From Emiliania huxleyi CCMP1516 (lineage: Eukaryota > Haptophyta > Isochrysidales > Noelaerhabdaceae), in NCBI RefSeq assembly GCF_000372725.1, contig NW_005199926.1, positions 137,189-201,188 of the forward strand: 64,000 bases of DNA, read 5' to 3'. This document shows, one piece after another, positions 42,945-54,221 of the stretch; positions within the stretch are counted from its first letter, which is position 1; every line of letters begins with the position of its first letter. Below the pieces are notes generated by a model. The model searched no databases and was not told the DNA's origin. It was given only the letters and a program-made list of their open reading frames with translations. The position numbers were made by a program, and so were the translations under genes.

Positions 42945-45900
42945 ATGATGTGGTATGTCGAGCCCGACGCCGGCTCCCACTTCGCGACGCAGCACCCCGT
43001 GCCCACGGACGATCTGCTGCGGATGCGCCTGCCACCCTCCACGCTCGTCTGGCGGGATGGGCTCGAAAACTGGCAACCGATCTCTGCGACAGCGGAGCTC
43101 ACCGCCGCCGAGCCGCCACGAGTGGCAAAGCCGCCACCGCCGCCCGCGAAATTGCGGCTGGCACAAGCCTCGCTCCAGCGAGACAGCTCCGAGCTGAGTG
43201 CGCTGGGCACCGCTCGTGGCGAGGAAGACGGCGGCTGCAAACGAGGTGGCCCAGCGCCAGCTCAACCGGGCTGGAAGGCGGCGATGACGACCGACGGGGG
43301 CGTCTACTACCACAACGAGGCAACTGACGAGGTTTCGTGGGAGAAACCTCCTTCTCTGCAGACGGCGGAGGAGAAGCAGGCCAGCCAACCACATCTCCCG
43401 CCGGCGCAGCAGGGAGGACAACCTCTTACACGCCCCTCCTCTCGTCCTCCACTCCCCTCAGGTGGACGAGTCGGATTGCGCGTGGCTGCCCACGGCGGAG
43501 GGCTGGACGCCCGCCTTTGTCTGCGCGCGGAGCAGCAAGGGCAGGGTGCGGCTGCGGCCTGTGGACGGCGGTGCGACGGTGGAGCAGCCCTCGGAGGGAC
43601 TCGTCCCACTCAAGCTGTCGTACCTCGACGCGGCGCCCGACGACCTCGTGATGCTCGAGCAGCTCGACGCGCCGCTCATCGCCCACTGCCTGCAGAAGCG
43701 GTACGCGGCCGATAAAATCTACACGTGGGTGGGCGCAGACCACTCGGTCCTCATCTCGATCAACCCCTTCAAGCACCTCCCCATCTACGGGCAGTACTTT
43801 TTGGAGCGCTTCGCGGCGCCCGCGCCCAACCGCGACGTCGAGCCGCACACCTACGCCCTCGCCCGCCGCGCGTTTCGCGGCATGATGGACGCACGGCGGG
43901 ATCAGGCGATCCTCATCTCGGGCGAGTCTGGCGCGGGCAAGACGGAGGCGACCAAGCAGTGCCTCCACTTCCTCGCCGACGCCGCGGGCACCAAGTCTGG
44001 CGTCGAGCAGCGCATCCTGCAGGCGAACCCGATCCTCGAGGCCTTTGGCAACGCAAAGACGGTGCGCAACGACAACTCGTCCCGCTTCGGCCGCTGGATG
44101 GAGGTGCACTTCGAGTCGTCCGGCCGCGTCGAGGGCCAGATCGCGGGCGCGTTCGTCGAGTCGTACCTGCTGGAGAAGTCGCGCGTCGTGGCGCAGGCGG
44201 CGGGAGAGCGCTCCTTCCACATCTTCTACCAGCTCTGCTCCTCGCCGCGCGCAGCCGGCCTCGGCCTCCGCCCCGCCTCCGAGCACCGCAGCCTCGGCCG
44301 CGCCGGCTGCACAGCCATCCGCGGCGTCGACGACGTCGCCGACTTCGAGGCGGTGCTGTCCTCGCTCGCCGCCATGGGCCTCGGAGACGACGAGGTCGGG
44401 TGGGCGCTCCGGCTCTGCGCCGCCTCCGTCCACCTCTGCGACCTCGACTTCGAGCCGTGTGACGGCGGCGACGGGTCGCGCGTCGCCGCCGGCTCCGCCA
44501 CCCCCCTCGCCGCCGCCGCAGAGTGCCTCGGCGTCGCGACGAGTGCGCTGAGCGCGGCGCTGGTCGAGCGGGCCGTCGTGGTGCGCGGAGAGGCGCAGCG
44601 CATCCGCAACACCGCTGGCAAGGCCGAGGAGGCGTCGGCCGCGCTGGCAAAGGCGGCCTACGCGGGCCTCTTCCGCGACCTGGTGCGGCGCATCAACGCC
44701 GCGTGCGGCGGCGAGCGGGGGCGGCTGATCGGCGTCCTCGACATCTTCGGCTTTGAGATCTTCGAGGCGAACTCGTTCGAGCAGCTCTGCATCAACTTTG
44801 CAAACGAGCGGCTGCAGCGCACCTTCTGCGAGCACACCTTTGAGAACGAGCAGGCCTCGGCCGCACCACGGCCGCACCTGTCCTCGGATGAACCTCGGAT
44901 GAACCTCGGCCGCACGGCTGCTGCACCTCAAACGCTCTTCGGCTGCACCTCGGCCCGACCTCGGCTGCACCTCGGCCACACCTCACTCGTTGAGGCCAGC
45001 ACAGGCCGTCTACGCCGACGAGGGTATCGCGTATGACAACGTCCCCTACATCGACAACGCGCCGGTTCTCGCGCTCCTCGCGGAGAGGCCCTTCGGGCTC
45101 CTCAACTTGCTGGACGAGGAGGTTCGTGTGCCCCAGGGCTCCGACGCCAAGTGGCTGGAGAAGGTGTCGCAGCGCCACGCCGACCACCCCGCCTTCGGCG
45201 CGCCAAAGCAGCAGGGGAAGGCACGGCGCGACTTCTTCTGCGTGCGGCACTACGCCGGCGAGGTGCGGTACAGCGCGGATGGGCTGGTCGAGAAGAATGC
45301 CGACCGCCTCTCGCGCGGGCTGTACGACCTGCTGTCGGGGAGCAGCTGCGGCCTCACCCGCGCGTGCTTCCCGCCCAAGGACGACGCGATCGCCGGCCGG
45401 GTCCGGACCGTCGGCGAGGAGTGGCGCTCCCAGCTGGGGGGGCTGATGCAGAAGGTTGGCCGGATGTCGCCGCTCTTCATCCGGTGCGTCAAGCCCAACC
45501 AGCACAAGCGGCCCGGGCTCGTCGAGTCCAAGGCAACCATCGACCAGCTCTCTTGCGCCGGCCTTTTCGAAGCCGTCCGAATCCGTGCCACCGGCTTCCC
45601 CTTCCGGCACAGCCACGCGGAATTCGCGCGCCGCTACCGCTGGATCGCGCGCAAGCGAGGGGGCTGGGTTATCGGTCCGCTTCCGGCCCACCCGACGGCG
45701 GAATACTGCGCCTCGATCCTCAGCTCCGTGGCGCAAGACTTCTCGGCAGTGGAGCTCGGCCGCTCTCTCGTGCTGTACCGCTCGCGCGAGCACAGGCTTC
45801 TCGAGCTGCTCAAGAACCTCTCCCTCGGCCGCGTGCTGCAGCACTTCCAAGCCGCGTGGCGGCGCCGCATCGGCCGCAAGTTTCGCAAACTGCTCCGGCT

Positions 45901-47897
45901 CGCGCTCGAGGGGCTGCGCGCCTCGCTGCAGACGGTGCTCTCGCGCGCGAGCTTGGGAGAGGGCGACGCCGCCGCGCTCGAGGAGGCCCTCGCCACGTAC
46001 CACGCCACCCTCGGCCGCGTCGGCGCCCTCTTCGTCGAGTACGAGCCGGCCGAGCTCGAGAAGGCGCGCGCCGTCCTCCGCGCGATCCGCGAGCGGAGGC
46101 GGCTGACCGAGGACGCGCGGGCGCTGCTCGCCGTGCCCGATCTGCGCGATCTCGACCTCCTCCAAGCGCTGGCCGGCCGCTTCGCCGACCCCGCCTTCTC
46201 GCTGGTGGCGCCCACCGCGGAGCAGGCGGCGGTGGAGGAGGCTGTCAAGGCGCTGCACGAGAGGACCGTCGGCGCCCTCGAGCGAGCCGCCGAGGAGGCG
46301 CACCGGCTCCTCGACCGCGACGCGATGGAGGCGGTGGCAGCGGAGGCGAGCCGATACTCGTTCACCTCGGCGGCGCTGGCGGTGGTTGCCGAGGCGCGCG
46401 CGGCATCGAGCGCATGTGGGAGCTGCGAAATAGCGCTCACACCGCGCGCGTCTTTGGACTTTAGGCGCTGGGCATGGAGGAGCGCGAGCTGGTGCAAGCG
46501 CAGCTCACGCGCGCCGTGGAGATGGGCGACGCCGACCGGATCATCTCGAGGGAGGCGCGCGCTAGCCTCGTCACTGCCCCCTTGCCCCGCGCGAGCGCGC
46601 GAGGCCCCTCACCATTGGCGATGCCTCGCCTCAGGTGGCCTTGCGGAAGCTCCTCTTCGACGCGCACCCGCAGCAGTACGCGCTGGAGCATTACGCGGGG
46701 CTGCGTCCGCCGGAGGAGTGGGCGGCGAGCAACCTCGCGAGCGTTGGAAGCAACCTCGCCGCCGGCAAGGTGCTCGGCAGCGGAGGCGGCAAGGCGGAGC
46801 GAGCGGAGGGCATGCTGCGTCACGCGGCCGAGCCGATCCACCGCTCGCTGCTGCGGCACGACTCGCCGGGCCTGGCCAAAGAGGCGACGCGCCAGTTCAA
46901 GAATCTGCTCGCGTTTTGCGGCGAGCGCAAGGCGGCTCAGCCCGAAAGCAGCGCCGCCGAGTGGCTTCGCGCTGGCGTCGAGGAGCCGTCCTTGCGCGGC
47001 GAGATGTACGTGCAGCTGCTGAAGCAGCTCTCTGTCCCTCTCGCCGCCGGCGGGCGGGCGACGCAGCGCTGCTGGCATCTGCTCGCCGCCAGCCTCGCGC
47101 ACTTCCCGCCTCCGAAGCCGCTCGAGAATGTGGTCGGCTGCTTCATCCACACTCAGGCGGCCCCGGGCGAGCGGGGGACGTACGAGGCGCTCGCCCCTCG
47201 CGCCTCACGGTCGTCCACAGCGTGAGCGGCGCCATCTCACAGATGCGGCGGTGTGAGCGTAGGTCCTCCTCCACACCTCGATCTACCGGGGCGCCTCGCC
47301 CCTCTGCGTCTCCTGCTCGGTCGGAGACGCCCTCGCCGCCTCCAGCTCGCTCGACCTGAGCGGGGCCCTCGCCGGCGAGGATACCGTGAGGGCGAGCCGG
47401 ATCCCCGCCATCGCTCCTCCGGCGCCGCGGACGCCACCGCCGCAGGCGCCGGCGCAACGGCCTGCGCCGCCGCCGCAGGCGCCGCCGCCACGGATGCCGG
47501 TGCCACGGGCGCCAGCGCCGCGGCCCGCGCCGCCACCGCGCACGCTAGCAGCACCGGCGTCGCCGGCGCCACCAGCACCGCCGCCACCGCCCCCGCCTCC
47601 CCCGCCTCCGCCGCCTCCGCCGCCTCCGCCGCCTCCAGCGCCAAAGGCTATCGAATGGCACCGACAGCTCACCTCGTCCCATGGGACCTCGCGGGGCACC
47701 ACCTCGGTAACACGTCCCGGACACACAAGTATAGGTATTACACCGACGCCCTTTGCCAGGCCGTCCACGGGCCCGTGAGTGCATCGCAGCTCTCGCTGCT
47801 GCGGCTCGAGCCGCAGGCCCTCGCGTGGAACGAGGCGATGGCCGACTGGAGCCCCGTGGCGGCGATCCCAGAGCTCGCCGCGGCTGCAGGCGCCTAA
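42945..47897 (+). CDS. Unconventional myosin with GYF, WW, MyTH4 and C-terminal GYF domains
   Basis: Exons resolved by phase: 42945-43379, 43462-44853, 45005-46393, 46465-46569, from 46635 (end not fixed), from about 47262 to 47657, and 47735-47897. The N-terminus is a GYF_2-like domain (MMWYVEPDAGSHFATQHPVP, LVWRDGLENWQPI), then a WW domain (PGWKAAMTTDGGVYYHNEAT, then DEVSWEKPP). The motor has P-loop GESGAGKTE, switch I NDNSSRFGRWME, switch II DIFGFEIFEANSFEQLCINF and actin-site LIRCVKPN-like LFIRCVKPNQ. Then come neck helices and a MyTH4 domain (KLLFDAHPQQYALEHYAGLR; LRGEMYVQLLKQLSVPLAAG). A poly-Pro tract (47570-47640) precedes a second GYF after splicing AIEW|YYTDALCQAVHGPVSA. A cytoskeletal motor that probably binds Pro-rich partners; four resolved introns start with GC. 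Confidence 0.85.
44854..45004 (+). repeat. Myosin intron made of CACCTCGGC-type repeats, GC-AG
   Basis: The intron begins CAG|GCCTCGG and ends CACAG|GCC. Its body consists of CTCGGNNGCACCTCGG-like units (CCTCGGATGAACCTCGGATG, CCTCGGCTGCACCTCGGCCA). Family sequence (FENEQ|AVYADEGIAY) fixes the junction. Confidence 0.7.
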
Positions 47898-48205
47898 GTT
47901 GTGTGGAGTGTCGGGAGCGTGGAGGAGAGCTGGATGGACCGCTGACCGCGGCTCGTGAGTCCCTGGTACTCTTGAGACGCGACCGCCGTGAACGAGGTCA
48001 AGCGTGAACGAGGTCAAACGTGCACGAGACACGGAGAGAGAGAGAGAGAGAGTACGAGGGTGGCATTAGTGAAGCGAGACGTCGCTCCAGCCACGCATGT
48101 CCACCACCGACCGCGACGCGGTTGCTTCAGAGCCCCCGGGGATCGGCCGGCTCGCCGCTCACGGGCTCACGCCACGATGTCGGATGGATGCGGCCTTGGA
48201 GCACG

Positions 48206-49568
48206 CTACGCCACGAGGACCTGGACTCGAGGACCAAGATAGGCCCTGGAGATCTGGCGGTAGCAGTACATGAGCGTGGATGCGACTGCGTCCATGACCG
48301 TCCCCTCCTCTCCGCCGTCCGCGGTCTTGGCCATCGAACGGCATTGCGGCAGGCGGGCGGCTTTAGCAGGCACCAGCACTTGGTTTGCGCGCTGGAGCGC
48401 CAGCGACTCAGCGCGCTGCTTCAGCACCTGCTTTGCACGCTGGAACGCCGAGGTCTGAGCGCCCTCCTGATCAGTTGCGGCGGTGTGCGGCCGAGCATCG
48501 ATCACGTTTGGGCCAACGAGAAACTGGGCGACGAGCACCACGCGGCGCCCGTGGGTGACGCTGTGCCCCGCATGCCAAACCGAGCCGTCGTGGACGGCGC
48601 AGGTGCCACGGCCCTGCCGAATCACGACGTCGCCCGAATCGTCGATGTAGCGCGTGCCGCCGCCCTCGTACGAAGAGGCATCGCTGAGCTCGACGATGAC
48701 GGTCTGTCGGATCCCGTGGGGGTGCACCGCCCCGTCTGCACGGCGCGCAGGGGTCACAATGGGGTGTCACAATGGGGTCGGCATGGTGCGGGGGCGCGCG
48801 TCTAACATGGGCGCACCTTGGTGAGGCGGCGTCCCCACCTGAACGTGCCCCGACCCGCCGGCAGCAGCAGCAGCCACGTCGTACACGGACAGGAAGAGGT
48901 TCGATCGGAGTGGGAACGAGAAGGGAGAGAGGCGCAGCCACGGGTAGCGCGCGCGGAGGAACGGGATCACGTTGTCAGCCATGGCCCGCCGGAACACGTC
49001 GAGTGCCGTCTCGTTGATGTTGAAGTACGAGTACCTTTTTGTCGTCACTCGCCGTGCTGAAGTACGCTCGAGGCGGCGAGTGACGATGGTCCCTGACGTC
49101 AGGAAGTTGCACGGCCGCGTCACGTCGTAGACGCAATTGCAGTCGTAGCGGCCTTGATTGCACACGCGTCGCGGCGTCTCGAGCGGCTCGAGATGCCGGA
49201 TAATGCTCTCCGCCCTGCGCGTGGCGGGGGGAGCTGGCTCGGCTCGTGAGGCGAGAGGTGCGACGGGCGCGTAAATTGCAGGCGTCGCACGGCGGAGAGG
49301 GTGGGTTGCGGGCTGGGGCTGGAGGCGCGCACTCTTCCAAGAGGAACGCCGCGTCAGCCTCATCCATGCACGCGAACGAGTACGCGACCGGCGACGCACC
49401 AGCGAATGAGATCGTGCCGTCGCGGGCACGCTCGAAGCCGGTTTGGTCGAAGGAGACTCCGAGAGCGACTTGACCGGTGGCGTGCACCACGCGCTCCGAG
49501 TCGAGGCACAGTCCGCCGGTGGGGAAGGCGTGCGACTGGAGAGGGACCAGGAGGAGGTTGAGCACCAT
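48206..49568 (-). CDS. Prolyl-4-hydroxylase-like 2OG-Fe(II) oxygenase
   Basis: The ATG at 49568 encodes MVLNLLLVPLQSHAFPTGGL, possibly a short signal. Exons give ADAAFLLEECA, IIRHLEPLETPRRVCNQGRY, FNINETALDVFRRAMADNVI and LRSNLFLSVYDV. The catalytic C-terminus is TVIVELSDASSYEGGGTRYI, then VIRQGRGTCAVHDGSVWHAG and HSVTHGRRVVLVAQFLVG, matching the P4H core (GGxT, distal H, VT-G-R). The first iron ligands (HxD) should sit at the intron junction near 48750 and are not cleanly resolved. The tail has a repeat (FQRAKQVLKQ, LQRANQVLVP). It may hydroxylate Pro-rich wall proteins such as the one at 55450. Confidence 0.65.
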
Positions 49569-50158
49569 GGCGATCGGCCGCGCCTTAGGCGAGAAGCGGA
49601 CGGAGGTTGCGGGCGGCGGTATATGCAGAGGAAGGCACGGCGGCGGCGGGGGCGGGAAATAAGGTGGAGCGGTGGCGTGCGGGCGCAGTGGGTGTGGCAG
49701 TGACGAGGGTAGCGGGGCAGCAGCAGGGAATCGAGTGGCGGTCATCGTTCTGGGGCATTCTTACACATCGTGTCTCGCCGCGAGCGCTGCCGTCCGGGCA
49801 GTAGTGGCGCGGGCGACGGATGCTGCAGCTCATTAGGCGGCGAGTGGGAAGCTTGCGAAGGGCGGGGCAGGACACAGGGAATGGCGATCGAGCGCACTTG
49901 AGCGGCGGACTTATTGGCGATATGCGTTGTGCGAGGCGAAATGGGACAGGCAAATCGGGCAAAAGAAAGAAGCGCCTGCGTTTTCTGCGCCCTGATCGTC
50001 CTTCCAAAGGCCCTTGATCTGCAGGGTGGGGACTCTGTCCTCCTCCCACCCCTAGCTTGACTTGGCTGTCCGCTTCCGTCTTTCTTTACCGACTCTGACA
50101 CACCCACAAACACGACGAGCGGGATGTCTCCCCGCACCTCTCACAGGGCCACTAACTG
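49569..50158. other. Spacer between two minus-strand genes
   Basis: About 590 nt with biased frames but no recognised exon or repeat. Confidence 0.4.
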
Positions 50159-53100
50159 TCACCACACGAGCCGCCTCTGCGGCGTGTCTCGCCGTTTGAG
50201 CTGGCCGAATGACACCTCCTCGTCGGAGCAGCGGACGGCGGTGAACGCCCACTTCTCGGAGAGGAACATCAGCAGGTAGGTTTGCCCGCCAAGGGCCACA
50301 TACACCGAGTCCTTGCGCCACGGCGACGGCACAGGACCCCACGTCCCTTCCCCCCACGGAGAGGAGAGCGCACCGCCTGCGCGGAAGTGGACGCCGCCTC
50401 CCTCTCCGCTCCACGACCACTCCTCGTTTGCGGCGAGGAGCGAGTCGCCCAGCTTGAAGTCCTTATAGCCCTTGTCGCCGAGCGGCGGCATGCGGTCGGT
50501 GTTGACGCCGACCTTGCCCGAGCAGCCGCCCGTGTTGCGCCCCTCGCCGCCGTTCCAAGGCTTGAGCGCCGCGTCGTCGCCGCCGTGGTAAAACGCCTTG
50601 ATGGAGACCATCCTCGCCTCCTTCTCCGGGTGGTAGTTGACGTGGCACGAGACTGGCACGTGGCGGCTGCGGTCGGCGAGGGCGGCGTCGGAGCGCATGT
50701 GCTTGAAGAGGAACTTTGTGTTGAGGAAGCACATGTAGTTCATCGTGCGGACGGTGACGCCCGCAACCTCGTGCGAGCCGTACGCCAGCCGGAAGATCTC
50801 CTGCGCACACGCGAGGCGGGGCGCGTCAGGGCGGGCCTCGCGCGGCCGACCGCGGCTCTCTCTCGGACGCTCCTGGTTGTACGCGCTCTGGTCCCAGACC
50901 GCCTCCGCGGCCACGCGGCGGGCGAGGATCTGCATCAGCCGCAGCGAGGGCCGCGTCGCGCCTGCTCACGGCTGCGTGCGTGAAGAGAGGCGGGGCTGGC
51001 CCAGCCGGGGGCGAGGGTCGCGTGGCGGCCGAGGTAGAAGAGGCCCGAGTTGCGCGCCACCAGCCGGAGGGAGGCGAGGGGAGGCTCCTTCGAGCCCGGC
51101 ATCGCCGTCGGCAGGACGTGGCCGTAGGCGGTGCGGTCGTCCCACCCGTCCGTCATGCCCTCGACGTCCGTGTCGCGGTAGAGGCCGAGGAACGGGTCCT
51201 GCTCACGCGGACGAGGCGTGAAGAGGCGCACCTCTCGCGCCGCGTCTCTCTGCGGAGGCCGAGCAGGTCCTTGGTGATGACGATGTCGACGTCGGAGAGG
51301 AGGACCGACACGCCCACCTATCCGCACCCCACCCCTAGTCACCACATCTCTCCCCATATCTCCCCACATCTCCCCTCGCGGCAGGGCGGGGCAGCCACGC
51401 CGCACCGACAGCATCTCGGCGAGAATTTGGAATTTGAGCGACGAGGTCGCGTGGTTGTCCGTGCCGCCGCCTCGCGCGCGCAGGCTGCGCCGGTACGAGG
51501 GGCAGCCTCGCCCGTCGAGGAACTGCTTTGTCCGCTCGTCGAGCGCGACGACGAGGAAGTTCGGCACGCCGACCTTTTGGACGACGTCGACGAACTGGCC
51601 GAGCATCTGCAGGATGTTCGAGTTGGAGACCTGTGCCCGCGGGGAGGCGTGAGCAGACGCCTCCGCGCCGCCGCCCCGCCGCGGGGGCGCGGTAGCACCG
51701 CCGCCATCACCGCGCGCCCCACCGCCACCTTCTTCACCACCTCGCACAGCTCAGGCAGCTCGGCGCAGTTGACGGGCCAGGGGCCGTCCGCCGGCGCGAT
51801 GAGGTCGAGCGGCTTGGTGTCGCCGCCCGCGGGCGCGTACCCCTTGAGGCCCGGCGGCTGCTTCTCGCAGCGCGAGGCGAGGACGAGCTCCTTTGTCGGC
51901 GCGTGCACCTGCGGTGGCGTGACACGGCTTGCAGGCTGCGGCTGGCGGGGGAAGGGGAGGGGCCGGGGGGGGGCGGGGGGGGGGACGGCCAATCTCTCGC
52001 CGAATGAATGTCGCGCAATCTCTCGCCGCCGGCCGCTCTCGGGCGCGCGATTCGTCCGCTCTCGGGGCGTCCTCCCGCGCCGCACCGGCGCCGCGCGCAT
52101 GAGCGGGTCGATGGCGGTCCTCTCGACGGCGGAGCGGTGCTGCAGCGACCCGGTCGTCGCGCTGCGCCAAGCCTCGCCGAGCGGCGCGCCGCGGTGGTAT
52201 GAGCCGGCCGCCGCCGCCTGCCGCTCCGCGCCGCCCGCCGCGCCGCGGCCAGGCAGCAGCGCCGCGTGCCGGGCAGAGGGAGGGCCTCCGCCCGGCGCCG
52301 CGCCGAGGCGCGACAGCGCCGAGCGCGCGTTCAGCCAGCAGTCGACGGGCAGGATGCGCACCTGCTCACGGGCGGGGCGGTGAAGGCCCTCCGCAGCCAG
52401 CATCGGCGGGCGGCGGGGCGCGCGCCGAGGCGCCGACGCGAGAGACGCCGTCGAACGCGGGGAGCAGCAGCTCCTGGCTCAGCGCTGCGCCCTCGCCGCC
52501 CTCCTCGCCGCCTCCGACCCCCCACGCCGCGCCCGCCGCCGCCGGCCAGCCCTCGGCCGCCGCGCGCGCCGCCATGCGGTTCGCGACGGCTACCGCCTCG
52601 CGGGTCGGGCGAGCGAAGAAGAGGGCGGGCGAGAGGGAGGCGACGACCGACGTCTCGCAGTAGCGCGACCAGCCCATCGAGGGGTCGTCGGCGCCTGTCC
52701 AAGCAGCGAGGCGTGAAGCGACGCCGTCCACACGCGCACCGCCGGCGCCCGTGAGGGGGCCTCGGGCTACCTCGGCCGCATCTCGGCTCGGTCTCGGGCT
52801 ACGTCTCGGGTACGTCTCGGGCTACGTCTCGGGCTACGTCCTCGGGTCTCGGCCAGGGTCTCGGCTAGGCTTGTCCCATGATGAAGCCGTGGGCGGACTC
52901 CTCGTCCCACCCGTCCGAGAGGAGCTCGAAGTCAGAGTCGAGAGAGGCGAGCTCGAAGGGAGGCGCGCCCAGCACCGCGTCCGCGTCCGCGTAGAGCAGC
53001 TCCGCGCCCGAGGCGAGGAGCGCAGACAGGGCCCGCCACTTGAGGGCGAGAGGCGTGCTCCTGTCCACAGCCGGAGGCGTGAGCAGGCGCGGTGCCGCGG

Positions 53101-54221
53101 CGCGCATGCCGTCGGAGCGAGCGCGGCGTGCGCCCAGCCGCGGCGGCGGACGGCGCGGGAGGGAGCGACTCGCCTGAGGGGAGGCGCGGTGAGGGCGGGG
53201 CAAGGCGCGGTGAGGGCGGGGCAAGGGGCGGTGAGGGCGGGGCAAGGCGCGGTGAGGGCGGGGCAAGGCGCGGTGAGGGCGGGGCAAGGCGCGGTGAGGG
53301 CGGGGCAAGGCGCGGTGAGGGCGGGGCAAGGCGCGGTGAGGGCGGGGCAAGGGGCGGTGAGGGCGGGGCAGGCGGAGTCGGCAGGCGGAGTCGGCAGGCG
53401 GAGTTGGCAGGCGGAGTCGGCAGGCGGAGAGGCGTCGGGTTGACGTCGCTCGCGCGGCTGGGCAGTGGGAGGAGGGCGGCGGAGGAGGGCGGGGTCGCGG
53501 CTCGCCTGCTGCGAGGTCGGCGATCGCGGGCGGCGGCGCAGCTGCGGCGGCGCAGGCTGCAGCGCCGTCCGAGGCGGCGCCTGCTCCGAGTGCGAGGGCG
53601 AGGAGAGGTACCTGGGTAGCAGGTGGAGCAGGCTTGTGCAGGTGGAGCAGGCTTGTGAGGCGCACACTCCAAACTCGTGCGAGGGCCCTGTGCGAGGAGG
53701 GGCGCCTTGAGCGCCGCCGCCGAGGAGGAGAGCGTGGCGAGCATGCCACCCTGGCCCGCCACGAAGGAGGTGACCACAAGCCGGCCGCCTCCTCCACCGC
53801 CGCCGCCACCGCCACCGCCAAACTGCAGGGCGGAGGCGAGCGCCGCGCAGAGGGCGCTGCCCGCGACGCACGTCCCTCCCGAGAGGAGCCGCAGCTGCCG
53901 CTGCCGCACCGCGTCGGGCGTCGGCCTGCAGCTCTGCGGGAGAGAGCCGGAGAGGGCAGATGCGCGGGCAGCGCCGCCGGCAGAGGAGGCGGCGGAAGCG
54001 GCGCCGGCACCGGCAGCTGCGCCGGGTTTCACCACCGCCTTGCGGTGGGAGGCTGCTGACGGGACTGCCGTCTCTGCGACCACAGTCTCTCTCTTCATCC
54101 GCGGCCGGGTGGGCGGCTGACGGCGGGAGTGCAGCGAGTCGTCGAAGAGAGTGTAGTTTGCGAGGACAAGGAGGGCGAGGCCGGTCGCCGCGAAGGAGTA
54201 GAAGAGGCAGGAGGCGCGCAT
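50159..54221 (-). CDS. Tandem GT77-type (XEG113/RRA-like) nucleotide-sugar transferase
   Basis: The ATG at 54221 starts a signal anchor (ASCLFYSFAATGLALLVLAN). Two GT77-like units follow. Unit 1: LVVTSFVAGQGGMLATLS, ALKWRALSALLASGAELLYA with DADAV, DFELLSDGWDEESAHGFIMG and DDPSMGWSRYCETSVVASLS. Unit 2: FVDVVQKVGVPNFLVVALDE, TSSLKFQILAEMLSV, VSVLLSDVDIVITK|DPFLGL, DTDVEGMTDGWDDRTAYG, LVARNSGLFYL, VAAEAVWDQSAYNQ|EIF, MNYMCFLNTKFLFKHMRS and VSCHVNYHPEKEARMVSIKA. The last segments closely resemble XEG113. Unit 2 DxD is DVDIV and unit 1 is DADAV, so both may be active. Introns 50801-50872 (GA), 50962-51028 (GC) and 51199-51269 (GA) are set by phase and homology. It probably arabinosylates Hyp-rich glycoproteins in the Golgi. 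Two separate genes are possible but frames connect. Confidence 0.75.
50962..50990 (-). repeat. Introner-like 3' intron module (GT77 gene, 67-nt intron)
   Basis: The gene strand has CCTCTCTTCACGCACGC then AGCCGTGAGCAG before the exon encoding ATRPSLRLMQIL. The intron starts with GC. Confidence 0.55.
51199..51226 (-). repeat. Introner-like 3' intron module (GT77 gene, 71-nt intron)
   Basis: The gene strand has GCGCCTCTTCACGCCTCG then TCCGCGTGAGCAG. Neither a GT nor a long-enough GC site restores the frame; GA does. Confidence 0.6.
52362..52390 (-). repeat. Introner-like 3' intron module (GT77 gene)
   Basis: GGGCCTTCACCGCCCCGCC then CGTGAGCAG before an exon starting VRILPVDCW. Related variants ending GGACAG lie at about 52695-52725 and 53061-53085. 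Confidence 0.5.
52766..52866. repeat. CTCGGGCTACGT minisatellite in a GT77-gene intron
   Basis: About eight units of (G)TCTCGGGCTACG and shorter variants fill intron 52695-52875, which separates GFIMG from ADDPSMGW. Confidence 0.8.
53183..53431. repeat. Two adjacent intronic minisatellites (21-nt and 13-nt units)
   Basis: About nine copies of a 21-nt unit containing GCGGTGAGGGCGGGGCAAGG (53183-53370), then about 4.5 copies of GGCGGAGTCGGCA (53371-53431), inside a GT77-gene intron. Confidence 0.9.

Noticed and set aside
43426-46303. Two minus-strand open frames over 500 codons opposite the myosin gene
   Set aside because: Both are shadows of the motor and MyTH4 exons; the plus strand carries P-loop, switch I and switch II motifs.
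53183-53431. CRISPR-like array
   Set aside because: Units are contiguous with no unique spacers; it is a minisatellite inside a eukaryotic intron.
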